From assembly GCA_004379135.1 (NCBI GenBank), contig NBNI01000007.1:1041501-1105500 (forward strand): a stretch of 64,000 nucleotides of DNA, in the 5' to 3' direction. Numbering within the stretch: the first letter of the stretch is position 1; the number at the start of each line of letters is the position of its first letter. This document shows, piece by piece, positions 24,945 to 33,241 of this stretch. The notes under the pieces are model-generated. The model made no database searches, was not told the DNA's origin, and worked only from the letters and a program-made list of their open reading frames with translations. Both the position numbers and the translations under genes were made by a program. The DNA comes from Acidimicrobiales bacterium mtb01. GTDB lineage: Bacteria; Actinomycetota; Acidimicrobiia; Acidimicrobiales; Ilumatobacteraceae.

Positions 24945-25063
24945 GTTGCCGCCCTTCGGGCGGGTGCAGTGGGCGCGTCCCCGCTCACGGCCGGTCAAGC
25001 CCACTCGCAAGCTCGGGGCCGAGCCCTTCGGGTTGACCGGCCGTTCGTCGGCGACGCCACCCG
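24945..25063 (+). repeat. Structured repeat R3
   Basis: Third copy. Its inner helix is the longest (ACGGCCGGTCAA with TTGACCGGCCGT, 12 pairs), again differing from R1 and R2 at paired positions. The first hairpin has the TTC loop as in R2. The core ends 48 bases before the ATG at 25112. Because a terminator precedes it, R3 or its flank is expected to contain the promoter for the two small genes downstream. Confidence 0.75.
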
Positions 25064-25111
25064 TAACGACGAGCCCGGCATCCCAACGGGGCGAACGACA
25101 GGAGCAGCGAT

Positions 25112-25357
25112 ATGGACCCGACCGCGACCGTGCGCATCATGCGCGACACCGACAACGAGTTCGACGAACGGATCGACGCCGCGCGAGATCTGATCGCTTG
25201 GCTTCACGGCGGTGGCTTCACGCCCGCGGGCGAAGATCGAGTCGCACTCCTCGACGAGGCCGGCCGACTCGCTCGACCTGCATTCGACGTCGCTCCGGAC
25301 GAACACCTCGAGGCCGCCTACGAGGACCGCTTCGCTGACGACGAGGTGTGGTCATGA
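25112..25357 (+). CDS. 81-aa hypothetical protein, acidic
   Basis: ATG 25112 with AGGAG upstream. Rich in Asp/Glu (FDERIDAARDLIAWLHGGG, FADDEVWS). Helical at the start; no recognised domain. Its stop overlaps the next gene's start (ATGA, 25354-25357). Small acidic proteins are common as DNA mimics or accessory factors in conjugative leading regions, but no DNA-mimic family can be named here. Confidence 0.6.
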   Translation: MDPTATVRIMRDTDNEFDERIDAARDLIAWLHGGGFTPAGEDRVALLDEAGRLARPAFDVAPDEHLEAAYEDRFADDEVWS

Positions 25358-25665
25358 TCGTTGACCCGTCGACTGTGGTGATCACGGCGTACGTTGCCGA
25401 TTGGGCCGACGACGACATCGAGCGGCAAGCGTGGCTGGCCGAATGCCTCGCCCGCCACGACAACGGCGACTGGGGCGACCTCGACCACGACGACCGCGCA
25501 GCAAACCAACTCGCAATCCGCCGTCACGAAGGTCGACTCCTCTCGCGCTTCGTGGTCCCGGAATCGCTGACCGCCGACACCGACGAGGACGCCGTGTGGA
25601 TCATCACCGATGACCTCGATGATCCCGACACCGCAACGACCATCCTTTGGCCGAGCGACTACTGA
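25354..25665 (+). CDS. 103-aa hypothetical protein, very acidic
   Basis: ATG 25354 overlaps the upstream stop. Contains several Asp-rich stretches (ADWADDDIERQAWLAE, WGDLDHDDRAANQL, ITDDLDDPDTATTI), giving a strongly negative predicted charge. No known family recognised. Such charge would suit DNA mimicry of the antirestriction kind, in keeping with ardC nearby, but this is inference. It ends 12 bases before the convergent YaaC-like gene. Confidence 0.58.
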   Translation: MIVDPSTVVITAYVADWADDDIERQAWLAECLARHDNGDWGDLDHDDRAANQLAIRRHEGRLLSRFVVPESLTADTDEDAVWIITDDLDDPDTATTILWPSDY

Positions 25666-25677
25666 CCCATCCTCGAC

Positions 25678-26703
25678 CTACACGGGCTGGAGCGCCTGAT
25701 GAAGTAGCTGCGGAACTGCCACCATCGCTTCGTCCAGCGCGGCCTCCAACGCAACGGCGTCGTCGTTCTGATCGATGCGAAGCGCACGGAGCCAGGAGGC
25801 CGGCTCGTACCGGGCGAGCATCGAAGTGGCAAAGAGCACGGCCCACCACGTTACGAGCGGATGCAGTGGCCGGTCGTTTCCGGCGAGCGCCGGGGCGACC
25901 CAGGACTCGCCGTTCGGACGGACCTGACACATGCGCAGGATGCGCTCACGTCGGTGGTAGTCGAAGGTTCCATCGGCCTGCCACATGAGGCGCACACCCT
26001 TCGCGCCCGTCTCGTCGAATCCGATCGTCACCGGGCGATCGTCCGCGCCCGGGATCTCGAAGCCGACCATCGTCGGGTAGTTGGCGAGATCGGCAGAGAG
26101 AGCAGCTCGCTGCTCGGAGACGGAGAGCACGCTGTACTCGCGACGGAGCCCGTACACCATTGCGCCCGCCACGGACGTCGAGGTTGAGTCGACGACGGGA
26201 CCACCGAAGGTCTCCGCGAGCTGATATCGCTCGCGCACGATTCGCAGCGCCGGTGCGCCGCCGGCGCTGACCGGCATCGAGTCGACGACGTCCGGAAGCG
26301 ACGCACACAGGTCGCCGAGCCTCACCTCGGTCGGCAAGGAGGGCGACGCCAAGATGTCTGCGATCCTCCTGAAAGCCCCCTGCTTCTGGTTCTTCAGCTC
26401 GATGTCCCACGTCGCCCCATCCAGCCTGGCGGCGCCGATCCCGTGTCCGCGGAGCACCCAATCATCGAGCGCGATCGCTGCCGCCACGGCGCGACCACCC
26501 TGGCTGAGGGCGTAGAAGAGCGGGAGTGGACGAGCTTCGTAGCCCACACTCGCCGCAGCTTCAAAGAGCTGCTCGCACTGCTCGAGCGCGGCGCTGAACG
26601 TCTCGGAACGCTCCGCCAGACCACCAAGAGCCGGCGGACGGGCACGGAGAGCTCGAAGCTGTCGCCAAGTAGCGCGAGCAGTCGTCGAGTCGAACCGGAG
26701 CAT
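25678..26703 (-). CDS. YaaC-like protein
   Basis: 341 aa from ATG 26703. The C-terminal HPLVTWWAVLFATSMLARYEPASWL and the N-terminal ALSQGGRAVAAA match the pattern I recall for the YaaC family, whose function is unknown. The earlier in-frame start (26820) would run into the relaxase upstream region and lacks conservation. Divergent from the relaxase gene with about 150 bases between; whether it belongs to transfer, defence or neither cannot be told. Confidence 0.6.
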   Translation of the reverse strand: MLRFDSTTARATWRQLRALRARPPALGGLAERSETFSAALEQCEQLFEAAASVGYEARPLPLFYALSQGGRAVAAAIALDDWVLRGHGIGAARLDGATWDIELKNQKQGAFRRIADILASPSLPTEVRLGDLCASLPDVVDSMPVSAGGAPALRIVRERYQLAETFGGPVVDSTSTSVAGAMVYGLRREYSVLSVSEQRAALSADLANYPTMVGFEIPGADDRPVTIGFDETGAKGVRLMWQADGTFDYHRRERILRMCQVRPNGESWVAPALAGNDRPLHPLVTWWAVLFATSMLARYEPASWLRALRIDQNDDAVALEAALDEAMVAVPQLLHQALQPV

Positions 26704-26851
26704 GCGGAAAGCGTATGTGGAGCCGCGAGCACCTGCTCGCGCTGGCATGCCGGCCAGAGCGACGTCCGCACACCCGAATCCCTGGTGCCCGAGGGGCGGT
26801 CTTCTTGCACAGATAATCACCCAAGGGTGGACGGGCGTGTCCGTTGGGGTC

Positions 26852-29800
26852 GTGCTCTCGATCGCGAAGCTCCGCGTGGGGCAGGAGGCGTACCACCTGT
26901 CGGGCGTCGCTCAGTCGCTCGACGCCTACTACACGGGGGCTGGCGAGGCGAACGGTGTGTGGGTGGGCGGCGGAGCGAAACGACTGGGTCTCGACGGTGA
27001 GGTCGTCGCCGAGGATCTTCAGGCGGTACTCGCAGGCCTGGCTCCTGGAGTTGGCGGCCTGACACCCAACGGAGATCAGCAGCACCCGCACCCCCGCCGC
27101 GTTCCAGGCTTCGACCTCACCTTCAAGGCGCCGAAGTCTGCCTCAGTGCTCTACGCGGTGTCGGACGACCCGCGCGTTCAGGGAGCGATCATCGAGGCGG
27201 GCGAGGTGGCGATGACCGCGGCCATCGGCTGGATCGAGCGGGAGGCGATCCGCGTCCGGCGTGGCTCGCACAACCAGGCGTGGCTTGCGGCTCACGCCGA
27301 CGAGCCAGGTGCTGGGCCTCGGCAGCTGCCCACATCGGGAGTCGTCGCAGCGTCGTTTCGCCACCGCACGTCCCGGGCGGGCGACCCGCTGCTCCATTGG
27401 CACACCCTCGTCGCCAACCTCGCCGAGGGCACCGACGGCAAGTGGTCGGCGTTCGCGCACCCCGACCTGTACCGGCACGTCCGGGCGGCCGGCGAGGTCT
27501 TCCAAGCGGTGTACCGCACCGAACTGTCGCACTCACTCGGCGTCGAGTGGCGACCCGGCCGGCATGTGCCGGAGATCGCCGGAGTACCGCAGCAGCTGAT
27601 CGACACCTTCTCGAAGCGCACCACCGAGGTCGACGCGTGGCTCGCCGCTACGAGTACTCCCGACACGCCGGAGGGCCGACAGGCGGCGGTGCTCGCGACC
27701 AGGAGGCACAAGCGCGAGCTCGAAGGGAATCGCTTCGACGAGGCCTGGAAGATCGAGGCCCATGCTGCCGGATGGGGTCCAGCGGAAGCTGAACGGCTGG
27801 TCGGTTGGTACCAGGCGCGCACCGCGCCAACGTTCGACGAGGTCTGGCGGCTCGACAGCGTCGCGTTCGACGAACTCGGTAACCCCGAGCACATCGAGCG
27901 AGTCGTGGATCCCGAGGAGTGGATCGAGCACGTGCTCCGCGTGGACCTGACGAGCGATCGATCGACGTTCACCGAACCCGACCTCGTTCGCGCCATCGCT
28001 GCGCGTCAGGGGCACGGTGCGACCATGGAGACGCTGGAGCGGATCGCGGCTCGGGTGCTCGCTTCACCGCAAGTTGTCCCTGTCGAAAGTGGCCGTGAGG
28101 GCTTGCAGCGGTGGACGAGCCGAGCGCTGATGGACATCGAGTCGAAGTTCATCAGTGCCCTGGACGCGCGCGCCTCCGGGGTCGCCGTGCCGCCGGATCG
28201 AGTTGACTCGACCATCGCTGCCTTCGACTCGCTCGGGATCGACCAGGCGGCGGCCGTGCGGGCAATAGGAACCGCCGAGAGCCACGTGATCGTGCTCGTC
28301 GGGCCAGCCGGGACCGGCAAGACGTTCACCATCGACGCAGTACGCAGCGCGTTCGAGGGTGCCGGCTGGCTCGTGCACGGAGCGGCACCGTCGGCACGAG
28401 CAGCTCTTGAACTGGAAGGCGGCGCACACGTCCCTTCCCGCACTCTCCACTCGCTACTGCACGCATGGGACTCCCAACACGACACACCCACTCTTCACTC
28501 GCTCCTCGTCATCGACGAGGCAGGGATGGCCGACATCCGAACGCTTCAGGCCGCCGTTACCCGCCAAGTGGCGGCTGGCGGACGAGTGCTGCTGGTGGGC
28601 GACCACCACCAGCTGCCAGAGGTCGGGGCGGGTGGTGGCTTTGCGTACGCCGCGGCCCACTCATCCGCCGTCGCTGAACTCACGGTGAACCGGCGCCAAC
28701 GGCACGAGTGGGAACAGGCGGCGCTGGAGCAGATTCGAACCGGCAGCGTGGCCCGAGCAGTCGAGGCCTACCTCGCGAACGAACGTGTGGTCGTAACGGA
28801 GACCCACGACGACATGATCAACAGTGCGGTCGATCGGTGGTTCGCAGCCCGAAGGGACGGCCTCAACCCCGTCCTGCTCTCCGGCACGAACCAGACCGTC
28901 GACCGATTGAACGCCGCCGTCATTGCACGACTCATCGAGAATGGTGAGCTGACCGACGACGCTGCAGGTTTCGGATCTCACTCGTTCCGTATCGGCGAGC
29001 GCGTGGTCGTCCGGCGGAACAGCACGGAACGAACGGTCGACGGCGACCTGCACGACATAGCCAACGGCCAGGCGGGCGTCGTCACGGCGGTCGAGGACAC
29101 GCACATCACTGTCCGGCTCGACGCCGGCGGGGAGGTCACGCTGACGGATCGTTACCTCCGGCGCGGAGGTGCACTCACGCACGCTTATGCGCTGACCACT
29201 CACCGCGCCCAAGGAGGCACGTGGGACCTCGCCATCGCCGTCGGAGCGGACGGCCTGTACCGCGAAGGTGCGTACGTCGAGCTGTCACGTGGGAGCCACG
29301 AGAACTGGATCATTCTCACCGATCCCGAGGCGGCTGAGCTTCACCGCCAGGCCTCCACGGAGATTCGGCGGCACGACAGCGACCTGACGCCCGACTGGGA
29401 CCGTACCAGCGATGTCGAGGAGGACCTTGTCGAACGAGTGAGCCGGTCCCACGCCAAGCAGCTCGCCCACAGCCTCGACCCCGACCTCGAGCGCGTCGAT
29501 CACCTCGCGAGGCGCTGGTCCCTCAGTGAGCTCGAGGGACGGCGAGACGCGGCGCTCGCCGCCGAGCTGAGCGCGACCAGCCAACTCGGACACAACTCAC
29601 TCGACCTTCTCGAACAGCTCACTCATGTGGAGACCATCGCCCGACACATGTCGATCGGCGCCACCTTCAGCCCCGGCGACCGCCACAACCTCGGCACCGT
29701 GGTCGCGTTCGACGACACCGCGGGGACCTCGACGCTCCACTTCGTCGCCGAGAGCGGACGCGAGGCCACCAGGGCGTTCGACTGGGCAGACCTTCGCATC

Positions 29801-30562
29801 GTCGAAGCACACACTCCCGATCCCCGACTACTCACTCAGGCAGCGGAGCAGCACCTCGCTGCCCGCCGTGCCGAGGCTGACCTGTTGATCGAACACTGGG
29901 ACAACCACCTCCGATCTCACGGTGTCGAGCCGGGGGACGCACGGGTCTTCAGGCGGGCCGTGCAACAACACGTAGAGGCTGCGGCCAATGCACTTGCGGC
30001 GGATCAACCGACGTGGCTGACGAAGCTCGTCGGCCAGCGACCCCTCGACGTCGTTGGCGCCGTCACGTGGGACGACGCCGTCAAGGCAATCGCGCACTGG
30101 CGGTCGCGTCGTCAGCTACCCCCCGGCGTGGACGGACTCGGCCCTCGACCGGAAGTCGATCACGCCGCGACCCAATGGGAGCGACTGCAGGAGCACCTCG
30201 CCTTCACCCGAACGTGGCTCGCAACGACGGATCGACTGGAGGTTCAACCGCTTCAGGCTCCAGCTCCGGACGAACTCATTGGCCGCCGAGCCGAACTGCA
30301 TGCGATCCTGGACGCTGCGCCAGCCGACTGGCGGCATGTCATCGCCGACCTCGCCGCCGGCCAACTCACGCTCGATGACACGGCCGAACTCCTTCGCGAC
30401 GCCCTCAACGGCCAGGCCGAGCGCCGAGCGTGGATCCTCGAGCACTGGCCCCACGTCGTCGAGTTGCAGGAAATCGATCGGGAGCTGGCATCGATGCCAC
30501 GGGATTGCGCCATCGATCCTGGGACATTCGATCTCGAATCCGGAGCAGACCTGGAGTTCTGA
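26852..30562 (+). CDS. MobF-family conjugative relaxase-helicase (TraA/TrwC type)
   Basis: About 1236 aa. N-terminal TrwC relaxase: LSIAKLRVGQEAYHLSGV, then metal-binding histidines in DPLLHWHTLVANL (~180). The C-terminal RecD-like helicase has Walker A VGPAGTGKT (~483-491), Walker B LVIDEAGMAD (~550), GDHHQLPEVGAGG and YALTTHRAQGGTWD. It nicks at oriT, stays bound to the 5' end and unwinds the strand for transfer. GTG 26852 fits the family N-terminus; GTG 26837 is an alternative. An oriT is expected close by but I could not identify one. Confidence 0.93.
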   Translation: MLSIAKLRVGQEAYHLSGVAQSLDAYYTGAGEANGVWVGGGAKRLGLDGEVVAEDLQAVLAGLAPGVGGLTPNGDQQHPHPRRVPGFDLTFKAPKSASVLYAVSDDPRVQGAIIEAGEVAMTAAIGWIEREAIRVRRGSHNQAWLAAHADEPGAGPRQLPTSGVVAASFRHRTSRAGDPLLHWHTLVANLAEGTDGKWSAFAHPDLYRHVRAAGEVFQAVYRTELSHSLGVEWRPGRHVPEIAGVPQQLIDTFSKRTTEVDAWLAATSTPDTPEGRQAAVLATRRHKRELEGNRFDEAWKIEAHAAGWGPAEAERLVGWYQARTAPTFDEVWRLDSVAFDELGNPEHIERVVDPEEWIEHVLRVDLTSDRSTFTEPDLVRAIAARQGHGATMETLERIAARVLASPQVVPVESGREGLQRWTSRALMDIESKFISALDARASGVAVPPDRVDSTIAAFDSLGIDQAAAVRAIGTAESHVIVLVGPAGTGKTFTIDAVRSAFEGAGWLVHGAAPSARAALELEGGAHVPSRTLHSLLHAWDSQHDTPTLHSLLVIDEAGMADIRTLQAAVTRQVAAGGRVLLVGDHHQLPEVGAGGGFAYAAAHSSAVAELTVNRRQRHEWEQAALEQIRTGSVARAVEAYLANERVVVTETHDDMINSAVDRWFAARRDGLNPVLLSGTNQTVDRLNAAVIARLIENGELTDDAAGFGSHSFRIGERVVVRRNSTERTVDGDLHDIANGQAGVVTAVEDTHITVRLDAGGEVTLTDRYLRRGGALTHAYALTTHRAQGGTWDLAIAVGADGLYREGAYVELSRGSHENWIILTDPEAAELHRQASTEIRRHDSDLTPDWDRTSDVEEDLVERVSRSHAKQLAHSLDPDLERVDHLARRWSLSELEGRRDAALAAELSATSQLGHNSLDLLEQLTHVETIARHMSIGATFSPGDRHNLGTVVAFDDTAGTSTLHFVAESGREATRAFDWADLRIVEAHTPDPRLLTQAAEQHLAARRAEADLLIEHWDNHLRSHGVEPGDARVFRRAVQQHVEAAANALAADQPTWLTKLVGQRPLDVVGAVTWDDAVKAIAHWRSRRQLPPGVDGLGPRPEVDHAATQWERLQEHLAFTRTWLATTDRLEVQPLQAPAPDELIGRRAELHAILDAAPADWRHVIADLAAGQLTLDDTAELLRDALNGQAERRAWILEHWPHVVELQEIDRELASMPRDCAIDPGTFDLESGADLEF

Positions 30563-30588
30563 CGAGAACCGGGCGAAGCCCGCGTCCG

Positions 30589-32814
30589 TCAGTCCTGGAT
30601 TGCTGGTCGCTCCGGTCTATGGGAGAGGCGGCATCGCTTGAACTTCTGCCCTGAGCCACACCAGCAGGCGTCGTTGCGGCCCGGAGTCGGCCCGGTCCAT
30701 CTGAGCGGGGGCCGGTAGTCCTTCGACGGGTGCAACAGGGGTCGAGGATTGGTGAGGTATCGGATGCGCGCACGATGTTCGCGCTCGTCCCAACTGAGCG
30801 TAACTACGACCGCAGTAGCCGTGAGGCAGATCGTTTCGAGCTCGGCGTCCAGGTTTGCCTGCGCTTCCTGCCGCAGCTGAGCGTCCGCGAGGTCGAGGTC
30901 TCCGACGCCCAGACCAAGCACGGTGAGAACGCCTGCGCTCATGTTCTCCGCAGCGACCCAGGTGACCGCCGCGCGGCCGGCGAAGACCATCCGGCTGTTG
31001 CGAATGAGCGGCTCCCCAACTTCATCCCAAACGCTTCGGAGCAGGAACTCAGCGTATGGATCGGACGCGCCAGTAGCTCGAAGGTCCTCGATGAGACGCT
31101 TCAGCCCGGCCGGGGTATTGGGACTCAGGCGCCTCGGCGCCTCGACGCCAAACGCGGCGAAGATGTTGCGCCATGCCAAGAAGGCGCTGACCGATCCGAA
31201 GCGGTCGGTGACCTTCCGAGACTTGTTCCGGTCGAGTAGGTCCTCCGGGGTCGCGCTTCCGTACCCCGTCTCGATCCATGAAGAGAGGAACACCTCCTCG
31301 TCCGATCGCGCCGCTAGTTCGTCCCGGCGATGCACATATCGCGCCACCAGGTACGCCATCGCGTCGTCGCGGTCGAGAGTCGACGCGATGAGGAACAGAT
31401 CAGCGAGCGACAGAAACAGGGGCGCGTCCACGTCAGGCGGAACTGCGCCGAAACCGAGGAAGGGTGTCCGGGTAGTGAAATCTGACCCCAGCACGACGAT
31501 ACGAAGTTGATGAGGCGCTTTGATCAGGGTTTCGAAGCGCTCCCGGTGGGAAGTCTCCGCACCGACAATGGTAATTGGCTCATCACCAGCGAGCGCAGAA
31601 TCCAGTCTCTCGAGTTGCTCGGCCGGACGTCTCGAGACGTCAGCGGGTCGGGCTGTGGGAAAGCGGTGGGACTTGCACTCAATGGCCGCGCCGAGCCGGC
31701 CAGCTGCGAACGACACGTCCACTTCGCCGCTTGCAGATCGGGTGTTCCACTTCACGTTTCGTACGACCTCTAGCCCCCAGGCCGTGCCGAGCCGCTGCGC
31801 GACAGACTCCTCGAGCCAGGTGCTTCGGGCTTCGTTGTAGGCGTCTCGATCCGCCGAGGCCATCCAGCTTCGTTCGACGTAGCTGATGAGGGCGCTTCCG
31901 ATTTGGAAGGGCTCGGCTACGACGAGCCGGTCCCCCCGGTCCGCGACAAGCGGCGCCTCGGCGAACGGATGGTCCGATCGAAACGGATGGGCACGATCGA
32001 GCGGCGACACACTGGCCTTACCGGCGACCCGAGTCGTCAGCGGCGCTAGCAACGCTCGAGTCACGCCATCCGGCACATCGGCCTCCCGGGCGATCTCGGA
32101 GATGCTGAATCGCGTGGGCGCCGCAAGCTCGTCGTCCGTTCGAGGCACGCCGACCATCGCGAGTCCATCGTCGCTGGGTCTCCACGCACCCTGGAAGACC
32201 AGCCGGAACAGAGCGTCGTGGACGCGAAGAACTTCACCAGAGCTCACGCCCGGTGAGCACAACATGAGTCCAGGAAAGTGACTACCGAGACGGTCGCGCA
32301 ACAGCGTCTCCAGCGTCGGGAGGGCGTCACGGAGCACGTCGATCGGGAAGTACCACCGTTCAATGCTTGAGGCGCCCTCTACTCCCCGACCGAATCCACC
32401 GTCAGCCGCTCGCTCACGTGCGCCGAGTTCCATCTGCGTCTGGGCAGCTTCTTGCCAGCGCCGAAGTGCAAGACCTGCGCCCACGAGATTGTCGACCACG
32501 CCTCGCGGCAGCCGTTCGTCGCGGTCGCCACCAGACAGCTCCAGGTCGAAGAGAAGTTCAGGTAAGCCAAAGGCACCCTGTGTCGCGGTGCGAGCGGTCA
32601 AGCCAGCGACTTGACCGATGGCCATTTCGGCAGAAGTCTGAGACGCGAGCTCTTGAATCAGCTCCATCAATCGCCGGCGCTCGCCCGCGTAGGCGGCCAT
32701 AAACCGCTTGAGGGAGCCAGCCGCCTCCTCGATCCCGTCGAGCGCCTGGTCCGCCAACGGGTGTTGATTTCGCAGGAACGAGAGATCCAAGAACATGTCG
32801 CTACGCTCCGCCAC
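30589..32814 (-). CDS. 741-aa SEC-C protein with nuclease-like core
   Basis: The C-terminus carries a SEC-C zinc motif (RNDACWCGSGQKFKRCRL). Near residues 345-390, ASGEVDVSFAAGRLG followed by AIECKSHRF gives the D...ExK signature of PD-(D/E)xK nucleases. The N-terminal half is mostly helical and unfamiliar. Start GTG 32814 or ATG 32796; the latter has GGAG at good spacing. It is convergent with the relaxase gene. A large protein with an ExK core and SEC-C tail in an accessory region is suggestive of defence, but I cannot name a system. Confidence 0.65.
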   Translation of the reverse strand: MAERSDMFLDLSFLRNQHPLADQALDGIEEAAGSLKRFMAAYAGERRRLMELIQELASQTSAEMAIGQVAGLTARTATQGAFGLPELLFDLELSGGDRDERLPRGVVDNLVGAGLALRRWQEAAQTQMELGARERAADGGFGRGVEGASSIERWYFPIDVLRDALPTLETLLRDRLGSHFPGLMLCSPGVSSGEVLRVHDALFRLVFQGAWRPSDDGLAMVGVPRTDDELAAPTRFSISEIAREADVPDGVTRALLAPLTTRVAGKASVSPLDRAHPFRSDHPFAEAPLVADRGDRLVVAEPFQIGSALISYVERSWMASADRDAYNEARSTWLEESVAQRLGTAWGLEVVRNVKWNTRSASGEVDVSFAAGRLGAAIECKSHRFPTARPADVSRRPAEQLERLDSALAGDEPITIVGAETSHRERFETLIKAPHQLRIVVLGSDFTTRTPFLGFGAVPPDVDAPLFLSLADLFLIASTLDRDDAMAYLVARYVHRRDELAARSDEEVFLSSWIETGYGSATPEDLLDRNKSRKVTDRFGSVSAFLAWRNIFAAFGVEAPRRLSPNTPAGLKRLIEDLRATGASDPYAEFLLRSVWDEVGEPLIRNSRMVFAGRAAVTWVAAENMSAGVLTVLGLGVGDLDLADAQLRQEAQANLDAELETICLTATAVVVTLSWDEREHRARIRYLTNPRPLLHPSKDYRPPLRWTGPTPGRNDACWCGSGQKFKRCRLSHRPERPAIQD

Positions 32815-32860
32815 CTCTTCACCCTAAGCCAGCTCCACGGTCCCACCTGGCCGGCCGCCG

Positions 32861-33241
32861 TCACCCTTCACGCGCCCGCCAACGACTGAACACGTGGCCG
32901 TCGTTGAACTGCTTGGCCATCTCCCACAGCCACGCGTCGAGGGCGTCGTTCAAAGCATCCGCGAGCGAATGGCCACCTATTGATCCGACCGGGCCGACGG
33001 TCACGAGAAACTCTCGCAGGGAGCTTCGCAGCGGATCCGGATCCGCCCACGGCATGTCAGTCGGCGACGGTCGAAACTCACCCAGCGGATCAAGCCGAGC
33101 GGCCATCCACCATCTGACGGCCTCGTCGAGCGCGCCCCAGACCGTGAGCCCGGGCCGGTAGGCGGCGGCGACGTACTCCACGGCTGCGACTACGTCGAGC
33201 CAGGTTTCGCCACAATCAGGGGTCTGCGGATCGCTGGTCAC
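32861..33241 (-). CDS. 126-aa hypothetical protein
   Basis: GTG start at 33241 overlapping the upstream stop (GTGA). Seen: Trp-rich, helical sequence (WLDVVAAVEYVAAAYRPGL, DEAVRWWMAARLDPLGEF, DALDAWLWEMAKQF). No signal peptide, membrane segment or known motif. Coupled to the ArdC-like protein gene upstream, so probably part of the same conjugation-related transcript. Confidence 0.6.
   Translation of the reverse strand: MTSDPQTPDCGETWLDVVAAVEYVAAAYRPGLTVWGALDEAVRWWMAARLDPLGEFRPSPTDMPWADPDPLRSSLREFLVTVGPVGSIGGHSLADALNDALDAWLWEMAKQFNDGHVFSRWRAREG

Noticed and set aside
23005-25063. CRISPR array reading of the three repeats
   Set aside because: Copies are ~117 bases, irregularly spaced and separated by genes; no spacers or cas genes.
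15864-26700. Element boundary with integrase or att site
   Set aside because: No integrase, transposase, tRNA gene or direct repeat pair found, so the borders of the mobile region cannot be placed.
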